NCBI GenBank assembly: GCA_018713255.1
Contig: DVFL01000040.1
Coordinates: 1 to 64,000, forward strand
From: Candidatus Cottocaccamicrobium excrementipullorum
GTDB lineage: Bacteria; Bacillota; Clostridia; Lachnospirales; Lachnospiraceae
DNA: 64,000 bases
Direction: 5' to 3'
This document shows positions 1 to 6,898 of this stretch, in pieces. How positions within the stretch are numbered: the first letter of the stretch is position 1; each line of letters opens with the position of its first letter. The translations under genes and the position numbers were made by a program. The notes beneath the pieces were generated by a model. The model saw only the letters and a list, made by a program, of their open reading frames with translations, was not told the origin of the DNA and did no database searches.

Positions 1-1
1 A

Positions 2-61
2 TTGTTCCTTTCTGGAAGATCTTCTTCCATGGTCAGAAAAACTTCCGGCGGAAATCCGTAA
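2..61 (+). CDS. C-terminal tail of an upstream gene (partial)
   Basis: An open frame enters from the left edge and stops at TAA 59-61, giving a tail ending in RKTSGGNP. It lies in the same frame as the next gene and 57 bases before it. Frame 1 is also open here, so this is only the more economical reading. No function can be given. Confidence 0.3.
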   Translation: MFLSGRSSSMVRKTSGGNP

Positions 62-73
62 AGCCTAAATATT

Positions 74-94
74 GGTGGCTGCCAAGCAGCCGCC
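74..94. other. Hairpin before the 243-aa gene
   Basis: GGTGGCTGC, a CAA loop and GCAGCCGCC form a near-perfect stem with one G-T pair. There is no T-run on the plus strand, so this looks like an RNA processing or attenuation structure between two co-transcribed genes rather than a complete terminator. Confidence 0.45.
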
Positions 95-118
95 TAAAAA
101 TGTCAAGGTACTCGCTAT

Positions 119-850
119 TTGGCGTTTACGAACATAACACTCTCCGAGGACACAAAATACTACCTCAAGCTTGTAGCACCAAACAGCGGAGACGGCAAAC
201 TGGATACCAGCGTATCAAACTTCGGAATACACAAAGGCGGCCTCGTAACCCAGATAGAATACAAGGTAGCCGCAGACGTAGACGGCAACGTCACAGTTTA
301 CCGGAACAACACACCCATCAAGACCATCAACAAAACGCAGGGTGTAGAAGTGCTGTTAGCAGACGCCGAAATTAAGCGAGTAGATGACGCAACAAAAGCA
401 GTCACGAACTTCGTAGCAGCACTCGACCGCAATCTTGGTTACGACAGACAGAACGCAACATGGTACAACGAAGCGTTTGACGGCATTACCGTACTCTACA
501 GCTACTTGTCCTACGACATTGGCTTAGGCGATGGCAGTACAGGCGTTATCTCCGGAGAAGCAAAAAGCGTTCCCGTAAGAACAGCCGTACAGGATACATT
601 CTTATCTGGCGTGCTTGAGAACAGAGCCGACCTCTACAACTTCAAGTCCGACAGCGAGAACAAGGTTCGTAGCAGTATGATTCTGACAGGTGAGTATACT
701 GATGGCGGAGTTAGTTATCCTAGCGGCAATCTCGGAGCCTTGACAACGAAGAACGGGACGACAATGCAGATTACCTTACCGAACATGATGTTGTTTGCAT
801 ATAGTAAAATGTGGTATATCCCGAACGCTAATGTTACAGACCTCAACTAA
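119..850 (+). CDS. Unrecognised 243-aa protein of the mobile element
   Basis: I do not recognise this protein. The frame starts at a TTG (119) preceded by a weak AAGG; no better start is visible. There is no signal peptide or membrane segment. The sequence is acidic, rich in G, D, N, S and T, has short beta-prone stretches, and has no Cys or His-based catalytic motif. The composition resembles a structural or virion protein more than an enzyme, but that is inference. Its A/C-rich codon choice differs from the chromosomal genes downstream. It is followed by a stem-rich region and a strong terminator, so it is probably the last gene of an operon that starts outside the window. It sits on the element that ends at about 4893. 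Confidence 0.7.
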   Translation: MAFTNITLSEDTKYYLKLVAPNSGDGKLDTSVSNFGIHKGGLVTQIEYKVAADVDGNVTVYRNNTPIKTINKTQGVEVLLADAEIKRVDDATKAVTNFVAALDRNLGYDRQNATWYNEAFDGITVLYSYLSYDIGLGDGSTGVISGEAKSVPVRTAVQDTFLSGVLENRADLYNFKSDSENKVRSSMILTGEYTDGGVSYPSGNLGALTTKNGTTMQITLPNMMLFAYSKMWYIPNANVTDLN

Positions 851-857
851 ACAGAGC

Positions 858-983
858 GTTAAAAACAGCAGTTTAACAGCGCAATTTTAATATCTCAAGT
901 ATTGGCTAATAGGCCGAATACAAGGTATAGAAACAGGCTCTTACAGGGTCAAACCTGTAAGAGTCATTAGCCACCTCAAGTGG
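858..983 (+). ncRNA. Candidate structured RNA (nested stems) after the 243-aa gene
   Basis: Several perfect stems follow the stop codon. GTTAAA/TTTAAC pairs at 858-863 and 872-877. An outer stem GGCTAAT/ATTAGCC pairs 904-910 with 966-972 and encloses a perfect 10-bp inner stem CTCTTACAGG/CCTGTAAGAG (938-947 with 954-963). A small CCAC-CTCAA-GTGG hairpin follows at 971-983. A strong terminator ends the region at 1050. The arrangement is that of a folded 3' UTR, a small RNA or a phage replication or packaging signal. No known family was recognised. Confidence 0.45.
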
Positions 984-1012
984 TGAAATAAGAGCTTCTT
1001 TCTAATCCATGT

Positions 1013-1050
1013 CAGATACGGACTCATCACCCGTATCTGATTTTTTATTG
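1013..1050 (+). terminator. Rho-independent terminator
   Basis: CAGATACGG pairs perfectly with CCGTATCTG across a 9-base loop, and ATTTTTTATT follows. It closes the transcript carrying the 243-aa gene and the structured region. Confidence 0.85.
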
Positions 1051-1241
1051 TCTCCCAAGACGTAAAAATAGCTCTCCTGAGGACATATTTTTTCAATCGG
1101 TTATTCAGACAGGGGTTTGGTAGATTGAAGGTAATTTTCGGAAGCCACCTTGCTTGAAAACAGCTTACCGAAGGCTTTTTTGTGTGTCCCGAAGGCTAAA
1201 TTTATATACTCTCCGAGAGCAAAAAAGTGGCAACCAAAGGC

Positions 1242-1282
1242 TCATTTTTGAACTTTCATTTTGAGGGGTCAAAAATGAAGTT
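1242..1282. repeat. Two overlapping alternative palindromes
   Basis: TCATTTTTGA (1242-1251) is perfectly complementary to TCAAAAATGA (1269-1278). AACTTTCATTTTGA (1251-1264) also pairs with TCAAAAATGAAGTT across a GGGG loop. The same right arm can therefore form two mutually exclusive hairpins. The flanks (1051-1438) hold no credible gene. They contain a weak stem with T-run (AAGCC 1142 to GGCTTTTTT near 1181) and repeated GAAGGCT words. Confidence 0.5.
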
Positions 1283-1381
1283 TGATTTTGGGTGCAGGGA
1301 AATATCAGGGTTATTGAATCAAAATAGGTTCAAATTTGGCACTGGAAAGTGAACAATAAATAGGGGTAAATTTCGTGAAAA

Positions 1382-1413
1382 ATTATCATCCGAATATCTA
1401 TATTATCATCCGA
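1382..1413 (+). promoter_or_regulatory. Paired 12-bp direct repeats upstream of a small ORF
   Basis: ATTATCATCCGA occurs at 1382-1393 and again at 1402-1413, a 20-bp period that puts both copies on nearly the same DNA face. They lie just before the ribosome site of the 53-aa ORF, where an operator or iteron pair would sit. Confidence 0.45.
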
Positions 1414-1438
1414 CGGGTAATTCGGAGGTCGGCGCAGG

Positions 1439-1600
1439 ATGAGTGAAATTCAATCAAAAATAACAGCCAATCAGTCAGTAACAGTGTCCCGTTCAGTAAA
1501 ATATGGGGATGTTCAGCAGATAAAGTCTCACCCGCACAAGCAATTCAAAGTTTATCAGCAGGCTGCCCCGGAGATACAGAACGGAGGTATAAAACAATGA
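1439..1600 (+). CDS. Small unrecognised ORF, 53 aa
   Basis: This ATG-started frame begins MSEIQSKITANQSVTVSRSV and ends in EIQNGGIKQ. It is too short for the ORF track. A GGAGG-type ribosome site stands about 11 bases before the ATG, and paired direct repeats lie just upstream. The product is polar, with no membrane segment and no known motif. Its stop overlaps the ATG of an 8-codon frame that has its own GGAGG. It is the only frame in the 850-3115 interval that has both a good ribosome site and plausible composition, so it may be a small element-encoded regulator or accessory protein. Confidence 0.4.
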   Translation: MSEIQSKITANQSVTVSRSVKYGDVQQIKSHPHKQFKVYQQAAPEIQNGGIKQ

Positions 1601-1623
1601 GGGAATTTCTGAAAAAATTGTAA
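1597..1623 (+). CDS. Possible 8-aa coupled leader peptide
   Basis: ATG 1597 overlaps the preceding TGA and follows ACGGAGGTATAAAACA, an excellent ribosome site. The frame is only MREFLKKL before TAA. It could be a translated leader, or the stump of a decayed gene. Confidence 0.2.
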   Translation: MREFLKKL

Positions 1624-3115
1624 CCCAAAGAATAAGCACAAGCTACCTATCGTTAGTTTTACATATTTATAATAGGAAAGAACAGACCCGTACATAGGAC
1701 TGTCACCCGGAGCTTATTCAGCACATGAGTAGACAGAAGGAAAAAGCAAACAAAAATATAAGCCAATCATACAGCACTTATTCTCCTGTGGGGATGATAA
1801 GGCCACCGCAGAAAACAGTGCGGATTCTTCAGCGCATATCAAGTCAAACAATGTGGATAGGGTTTGTAGATACACATAGCAGTCACCCGAAGTGTCACTT
1901 CTGCTTTGATAAGTACACATTGTTATTCTCCAGATAATATCTCAGCAAAAATAAAACAAAAATTTCATACACAAAGCCGCCCTCCTGCAAGGCGGTTGTC
2001 TGCCGATGGTGTAATTGCCTTATAGCAGCGGTCAGCGATGGCATACACACAGAGGTCGGCCTACGGAAACTCAGCCGGGCAGGCTGTACACATTATGGCT
2101 TACCTGGGGTTCTCTCTGTATACAATGTGCTTGGCAGGCAGTAAACAGCATAGGCTGTCTTGCCTTGCAGGCTAGGGAAAAATGGCAGCTCTGTGAGGCT
2201 CTACCGGGCAACTAAGGGCTTTCAAAGGCTATGGCAGGAGAAAATCACAGTCACAGCAAGACAAGGCGTTCCAGCGGCTTCTGAGGGCTTCCAGGCATGT
2301 TGAGGTTTATTGGGAACTACTGCAATCTTAAAGGATGATTACTCGGTATCTCTCAATGCAGCTAAAAAGGTGTCAGGTACAAAAATATGAGTGCAACGGC
2401 ATTATTTTTACTGGAATCTCCATGATTTACGGGGGTTCGCAGAAGAAGGCAAAGGGACGCAGGCAGAAAAGAGCGGCTAAAAAAGGGTTGCAAGGTACAT
2501 TTTAGCTGCTTAGTGGCCCGCAGCTTATAACTGACCCTCGTGGTTCACAGAGTCAATAATATGAAGAATTATTACTAAACCAGTTGCAGGTTCAGGACAT
2601 TCAAATTTGCAAGGGAAAAACAGCGAAAAATGCCAGCCAAATGATAAGCAAGTACAGCCCTTCAAGAAAAAGCATGGCCCTCATGGAATGAAGGATATAT
2701 CAAGGCAGTGCTCAGCCTGTAAACAGTGAATATAAAAAGATAATCAAGGCATAATTCGCAAAAATATAGAGTCCAAAAGCATAGAACTCTCTGACTGCAC
2801 GAATTAAGCACATACCTCTGAAATAAATGCAGTTTAAAAACAGAAAAGATTGTCTCCCGCTGGATACTGCGTGAGTAAGCAGGGACAGCATAATAAGTTC
2901 ACTCTGCCTGAATTTCAATCAATCTTGTTATCCAGATATGAAGATATAGCTTCCCGTATAGTAGCAGGCGGCAGATAAGCGTCATTATGAAGGTTTACCA
3001 GTCATAAAAAGGCAGACTACCGGCCCTGCACATGTAGACAGGATAAAACATGGTCAACCGGCAGTAATTTTGATGAAAGTAGAGCCCTGAGGGTATAGCT
3101 CCAATATTTTAGGTC
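1624..3115. other. 1.5-kb stretch without a credible gene inside the element
   Basis: All six frames are broken often, and the listed ORFs lack ribosome sites and coding-like composition. Visible structure includes a hairpin at about 1976-1993 (CCGCC/GGCGG), many GGCT-containing words at 2090-2300, an open stretch without a start codon near 2570-2690, and a GAGC/GCTC stem at about 3082-3102 just before the recombinase. It could hold decayed genes or a large non-coding RNA. Nothing more can be supported by eye. Confidence 0.5.
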
Positions 3116-4834
3116 ATGAGCCATGTCAGAGAAGGTGGCTTATTGTCCAATTTATATACAGCTCCAAATCAAAAGAAATGGAGCAGTATAATGATATTTT
3201 ACAATTATTTGAAGGAACTTAAATGGAGTTACACTCATAACCATGGGCTTTTTCTCAATGAAAATGAAATTGTAGAGTTAACCAGAGGCAGTGAAACAGA
3301 AGTTCAAGAAAAAATAGCGTTAAACTGCTATGGCGAAGCACATACCGAGGGAAAGAGCAAGAAACCTTTGGGATATAATATATTTAATGTGATGGCAGAT
3401 TATAGACAACTTGACAAATTACAGAGAAAGACTATAGAATTTTTAGTGTCAACGGGAATTGGAAATAATATGCCGAGAAAGAAGAAGCAGGAATTTACGA
3501 TTGTATTCCAAGGGACAAAGAAAGAGAAAGAAGAAGGAAAAGGACGGTTGATGATATACGTCCCCCTGCTTAATGGTGGACGGTCAGCCGTTTATGGAAA
3601 GACAGATAAGGAGGTGACTATTAAAGCCTACAAAAGACAACTGGAGGACCGTCAGAGCGCCTTTCTGGAGGAATTGTCTAAGCTCGATAATGAAGCACTG
3701 GAAAAGTTAGATATAAGGCTTATTTCCCTTATGGAAGAGCAAAGCAGAACCAGTGATAAAGATGCGGATACCAAAAAAGTCTTGACGTTTGAAGAAGCAT
3801 TTATGCATGCCGTACATACTAGAGTGGCTAAAAAAGAAATAAAAGGACAGACCAGAGATAATTATATCAATGTATATAATCGGATATTCAAGAATAATAA
3901 AGGGTTTACCCAGCGGCCAATTTCAGAGATAGAGACAGATGATGTCTATGATATTCTGGAAGAAGTTGTAAATCGAGGGATAACCAGGCATAACTTTGTC
4001 AATCCTTATGTGGTGGTTCGCTTACCATTTCGATTTATTATGAGTCTGAGAAAAACTGACCCTTATAAGGTGAGTTTACAAGTGAGTTTAGATGAACTTG
4101 CCGAAAAAGTAAAGGGATTCAATAATAGGTTTACTATACCTAAAAAGGAGGAAGAAGCCTATAATGAAGAAGATGTTGATGATTGTATAAGCGCAATATA
4201 TAAGTTAATGTCTAGGAAACCAAATATCAAGTCAAGATATTATTTGATTATGGCAAATTTCTATTTGGGTTTACGAGCCGGCGAATTGGCTGCGTTATCA
4301 GTAGAGGATGTTGATATGGACCAGAAGGTACTTTATGTAAGACACTCAAAAACAACCAAGAAAGAATATGATGAGAATATGCAGCCGGGTAAATATCTTC
4401 ATGAGATTGGAGATACTAAGACTCCCAATGCTGTGCGAGAGCTTCAAATCGTAGACGAGGTATATGAAATTTTTACAGAATTATTTGCCTATAGAAAGCG
4501 CAAGGGATACCGTGGGAAGTATTTAATTTCAGATGATGGTAGAGCCAAGGATTATACTGGCGCTCTTAAAGGCGCATATAGACAAATCCGTATCGAGATG
4601 GCCAATAATATACACGGACACCTTCAAAGGAAAACATTTGCCACTATGAATTACTTAAATCCTAATGTAGAGGATAAGGAATTGCAAAAGATGTTAGGAC
4701 ATAGCAGCTTAGTGACTACATTGAATAAATATATTCTTCCTATGAGGAAAAGCCGTGAAAAGTTAAGGGCAGCCGTACAATCTACATACAGTAAAAAAAT
4801 ACAACAAAATAGTGCTGAAAATACAACAAAATGA
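3116..4834 (+). CDS. Tyrosine recombinase / integrase of the mobile element
   Basis: This is a site-specific recombinase that would integrate and excise the element. The C-terminal catalytic domain shows the first Arg in LGLRAGELAAL (about residue 386), a HxxR box in HGHLQRKTFATM (about 500), then LGHSSLVTTLNKYI with the second His and the Tyr nucleophile (about 538). A Lys lies in TKTPNAVRELQI. The middle of the protein carries a SAM-like core-binding domain. At 572 aa it is longer than most relatives. The first ~118 residues look unlike an integrase, and internal ATGs at about 3191 and 3470 are alternative starts, because no strong ribosome site precedes 3116. It reads toward the junction with the chromosome, as integrases next to an att site often do. 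Confidence 0.88.
   Translation: MSHVREGGLLSNLYTAPNQKKWSSIMIFYNYLKELKWSYTHNHGLFLNENEIVELTRGSETEVQEKIALNCYGEAHTEGKSKKPLGYNIFNVMADYRQLDKLQRKTIEFLVSTGIGNNMPRKKKQEFTIVFQGTKKEKEEGKGRLMIYVPLLNGGRSAVYGKTDKEVTIKAYKRQLEDRQSAFLEELSKLDNEALEKLDIRLISLMEEQSRTSDKDADTKKVLTFEEAFMHAVHTRVAKKEIKGQTRDNYINVYNRIFKNNKGFTQRPISEIETDDVYDILEEVVNRGITRHNFVNPYVVVRLPFRFIMSLRKTDPYKVSLQVSLDELAEKVKGFNNRFTIPKKEEEAYNEEDVDDCISAIYKLMSRKPNIKSRYYLIMANFYLGLRAGELAALSVEDVDMDQKVLYVRHSKTTKKEYDENMQPGKYLHEIGDTKTPNAVRELQIVDEVYEIFTELFAYRKRKGYRGKYLISDDGRAKDYTGALKGAYRQIRIEMANNIHGHLQRKTFATMNYLNPNVEDKELQKMLGHSSLVTTLNKYILPMRKSREKLRAAVQSTYSKKIQQNSAENTTK
4799..4832 (+). repeat. 12-bp direct repeats at the integrase 3' end
   Basis: ATACAACAAAAT occurs at 4799-4810 and 4821-4832, a 22-bp period. 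The copies span the last integrase codons and lie within about 100 bases of the inferred element end. Arm-type integrase binding sites of Tn916-like and lambda-like systems have this placement; assignment here is inference. Confidence 0.5.
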
Positions 4835-4893
4835 TAATGTTGATAGGGCAAAAACCTTGAATTTACAAGGAAATCCGAGAATTTAACTCTAAT
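4835..4893. other. Inferred right end (attachment site region) of the element
   Basis: Homology to a chromosomal gene begins at about 4894, while the integrase ends at 4834, so the junction lies between them. CCTTG (4855-4859) and CAAGG (4866-4870) are a perfect inverted pair with a 6-base spacer, the form of a tyrosine-recombinase core site. The exact crossover cannot be fixed without the left end. Confidence 0.5.
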
Positions 4894-5091
4894 ATGCATG
4901 ATATTGGTATCCTGGCATCCTTCGACCTTGTTGCGGTGGACCAGGCGTGCATTGACCTGGTTTATTCTGCGGAAGATGGAGCCTCCCTGATCCAGCGGAT
5001 TGAGTCCCGCAACGGGCTGCTGACCCTGGAACATGCCGGGGAAATCGGGCTGGGAAGCCGCACCTATAATTTGGTAAGTATTGATGGATAA
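4894..5091 (+). pseudogene. 3' fragment of a DUF362-type iron-sulfur protein, target of integration
   Basis: The 65 residues match the C-terminus of DUF362-domain proteins as I know them: GILASFDLVAVDQACIDLVY followed by RIESRNGLLTLEHA and GLGSRTYNLVSID. The N-terminal part, including the Fe-S binding region, is absent. Upstream, the frame stays open only to 4861 and no longer resembles the family. The simplest reading is that the element inserted into this gene and displaced its 5' part to the left of the window. The ATG at 4894 is an internal Met, not a genuine start. Confidence 0.7.
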
Positions 5092-5130
5092 ATGGATGAT
5101 TAACAGAAAAAAATTAGGAGGTTAAATAAC

Positions 5131-5685
5131 ATGAAAAAGAACATTGGAAATGCACTGGCACTGTATCCCACCCCTCTCGTTGTTGTAGGAGCCATGGTCG
5201 ATGGAAAACCTAACTGGCTTCTTGTAGGGCATCTTGGCATCATCGGCCACGACCATGTAATGGTCAGCCTGGCGTCAGCTCATTATACGAATCAGGGCAT
5301 TAAGGCGAACAAAAAACTTTCCATCAATATTGTAGACGAGGCAATGCTTGCGAAGGCGGACCGCTCCGGCTGCGTAAGCGGAAGCAAGGAAGATAAATCG
5401 ACTTTATTTGATTATATAACAGATGATGCAGGCGTGCCCATGATTGTACAGGCGCCGGTAACCATGGTGTGCAGCGTAGAGGATATTTATGAGACAAAAG
5501 GATTTGAAAGTTTTATCTGCACCATTGACGCAACCTATGCTGAAGAAAGCGTGCTGAATGAGGCCGGCAGGATTGACTATCATACCTTAAAGCCAGTGCT
5601 GTTTGAAATGCCTACATATGAGTATCTGCTGACTGGCGATGTGATTGGCAAATGCATGTCATATGGAAAAGAAAAGAAGGATTGA
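5131..5685 (+). CDS. Flavin reductase family protein (FMN-binding split barrel)
   Basis: This is a cytoplasmic flavoprotein of the flavin reductase-like fold, which reduces flavin with NAD(P)H or carries out a related reduction. Evidence is the opening PTPLVVVGAMVDGKPNWLLVG, the middle block VSLASAHYTNQGIKANKKLSIN with its Asn-Lys FMN-contact pattern, and the ending HTLKPVLFEMPTYEYLLTG, all typical of this family at 184 aa. A strong AGGAGG precedes ATG 5131. The stop is two bases from the flavodoxin start, so the two are almost certainly one transcript handling electron transfer. Confidence 0.85.
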   Translation: MKKNIGNALALYPTPLVVVGAMVDGKPNWLLVGHLGIIGHDHVMVSLASAHYTNQGIKANKKLSINIVDEAMLAKADRSGCVSGSKEDKSTLFDYITDDAGVPMIVQAPVTMVCSVEDIYETKGFESFICTIDATYAEESVLNEAGRIDYHTLKPVLFEMPTYEYLLTGDVIGKCMSYGKEKKD

Positions 5686-5687
5686 AC

Positions 5688-6266
5688 ATGAACCCCTCGC
5701 TGATTGTTTCCTACTCTTATTCGGGCAATACCCATCAAATTGCGCAAAAACTGCAGGAAGTTATTTCCGGAGACTGGTGTGAAATTCATCCCCGGCAGCC
5801 TTATCCCATGGCTTTCCCGGAATTATTGGAGCAGGCGAAGCGGGAAATTAGAACGGGATACTATCCTCAGCTTCTTCCCGGCGCCAGTTCTCCGCGGCCT
5901 TATCCGATTATTTTTGCAGGGTGCCCTGACTGGTGCGGAACGATTGCGCCGCCATTGGCTTCCTGGCTGCATCGCAACGATTTATCCGGGAAAATTATTC
6001 TTCCGTTTTATTCATACTGCGGAGGCGCTGTGGGAAATATTAGGAAAGATATTGCTAAATTGTGTCCGAAAGCAGATATTCGGGAACCATTGGGGATTGT
6101 AGATGATGGCGGAGAGCAGTTGGGAAAGATGCTGCAGCAATGGATCATCAGGGCCGGAATTACAGACGAACTAGTTCCTCTGGGCAAGGCAGAAAGCGGG
6201 CTGGAGGTGCTTTCCAGCAAAACAGAGGATTTTACAGGTACATTGGAATTAATGGAGACAGAGTAA
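5688..6266 (+). CDS. Flavodoxin-like protein
   Basis: The N-terminal phosphate-binding loop VSYSYSGNTHQIAQKLQE is the FMN-binding signature of flavodoxins, and the later GCPDWCGTIAPPLASWL and PFYSYCGGAVGN blocks are typical of the long flavodoxin_4-like group. The track start at 5652 lies inside the previous gene. ATG 5688 follows AAGAAGG at good spacing and gives 192 aa. It probably acts as a small redox carrier or NADPH:quinone-type partner of the adjacent flavin reductase. A palindromic repeat begins five bases after its stop. Confidence 0.85.
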   Translation: MNPSLIVSYSYSGNTHQIAQKLQEVISGDWCEIHPRQPYPMAFPELLEQAKREIRTGYYPQLLPGASSPRPYPIIFAGCPDWCGTIAPPLASWLHRNDLSGKIILPFYSYCGGAVGNIRKDIAKLCPKADIREPLGIVDDGGEQLGKMLQQWIIRAGITDELVPLGKAESGLEVLSSKTEDFTGTLELMETE

Positions 6267-6271
6267 ACCCC

Positions 6272-6367
6272 CATGCACCGGCAGCCGACGCACCAGCTAT
6301 CCCGCGAAAGTTTGGCGGCGCATTTGGCATCCCTGAATTAATGCCGCCTAATCGGCGGCGGACTTTC
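6272..6367 (-). repeat. 96-bp palindromic repeat, copy A
   Basis: This segment recurs in inverted orientation at 8927-9022 with roughly nine-tenths identity by eye. Shared blocks include CACCAGCTATCCCGCGAAAG and GCATTTGGCATCCCTGAA. The unit contains an inner module bounded by GAAAGT..ACTTTC, with a GCCGCC-loop-GGCGGC hairpin inside. It has no coding frame, and resembles a REP-like or MITE-like interspersed repeat. Confidence 0.85.
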
Positions 6368-6432
6368 AGAGTAACTGTCCCAAAGCTGCTGCGATGATGC
6401 GGCGGAAATAAAAACAAAAAAGGAGAATTTAT

Positions 6433-6870
6433 ATGCGTATCAGTGATAAAAATTTATTTGACCAGGAGAATGTTTTCGGATTAGGAAATGCCAACACAGC
6501 TTATGCCCAGTATTTTATTGGAAATTCTTATTTGAATCCATTAACGGAAGCGGGAAAGTGCCCGGTATTCCTGGCTAATGTGACCTTTGAACCTGGGTGC
6601 CGAAATAATTGGCATATTCACCATGCAAAAAGCGGCGGAGGCCAGATTTTAATCTGTACAGCAGGAGAGGGATGGTATCAGGAAGAAGGGAAAGAGGCGG
6701 TCAGCCTAGAACCAGGAAAAGTGATCGTGATCCCGGCTGAAGTCAAGCACTGGCATGGAGCGAAAAAAGACAGTTGGTTTTCTCATATCGCACTGGAGGT
6801 TCCCGGGGAAGAGACTTCCAATGAATGGCTGGAGGCCGTAGATGATGCGGCGTATGATGGACTTGAGTAG
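6433..6870 (+). CDS. Cupin-domain protein
   Basis: This is a single-domain cupin of 145 aa. The metal-binding motif reads NNWHIHHAKSGGGQ in the first conserved block and PAEVKHWHG in the second, with the usual glycine turns between. Small cupins like this occur beside aldo-keto reductases and carboxymuconolactone decarboxylase-like proteins, and some have lyase or isomerase activity; the substrate here is unknown. AAGGAG precedes ATG 6433. It ends in TAG, 28 bases before the aldo-keto reductase, with which it probably shares a transcript. Confidence 0.85.
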   Translation: MRISDKNLFDQENVFGLGNANTAYAQYFIGNSYLNPLTEAGKCPVFLANVTFEPGCRNNWHIHHAKSGGGQILICTAGEGWYQEEGKEAVSLEPGKVIVIPAEVKHWHGAKKDSWFSHIALEVPGEETSNEWLEAVDDAAYDGLE

Positions 6871-6898
6871 GATTAGCTGAGAACAGGAGAGTGAGAAC

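Noticed and set aside
100-375. 91-aa basic ORF at the left edge
   Set aside because: It is an out-of-frame shadow of the 119-850 gene, rich in Arg and Gln runs typical of shadow frames.
1714-2918. Track ORFs of 60-70 aa in the gene desert (1714-, 1725+, 2015+, 2712-)
   Set aside because: No ribosome sites, unnatural composition, and the frames conflict with each other.
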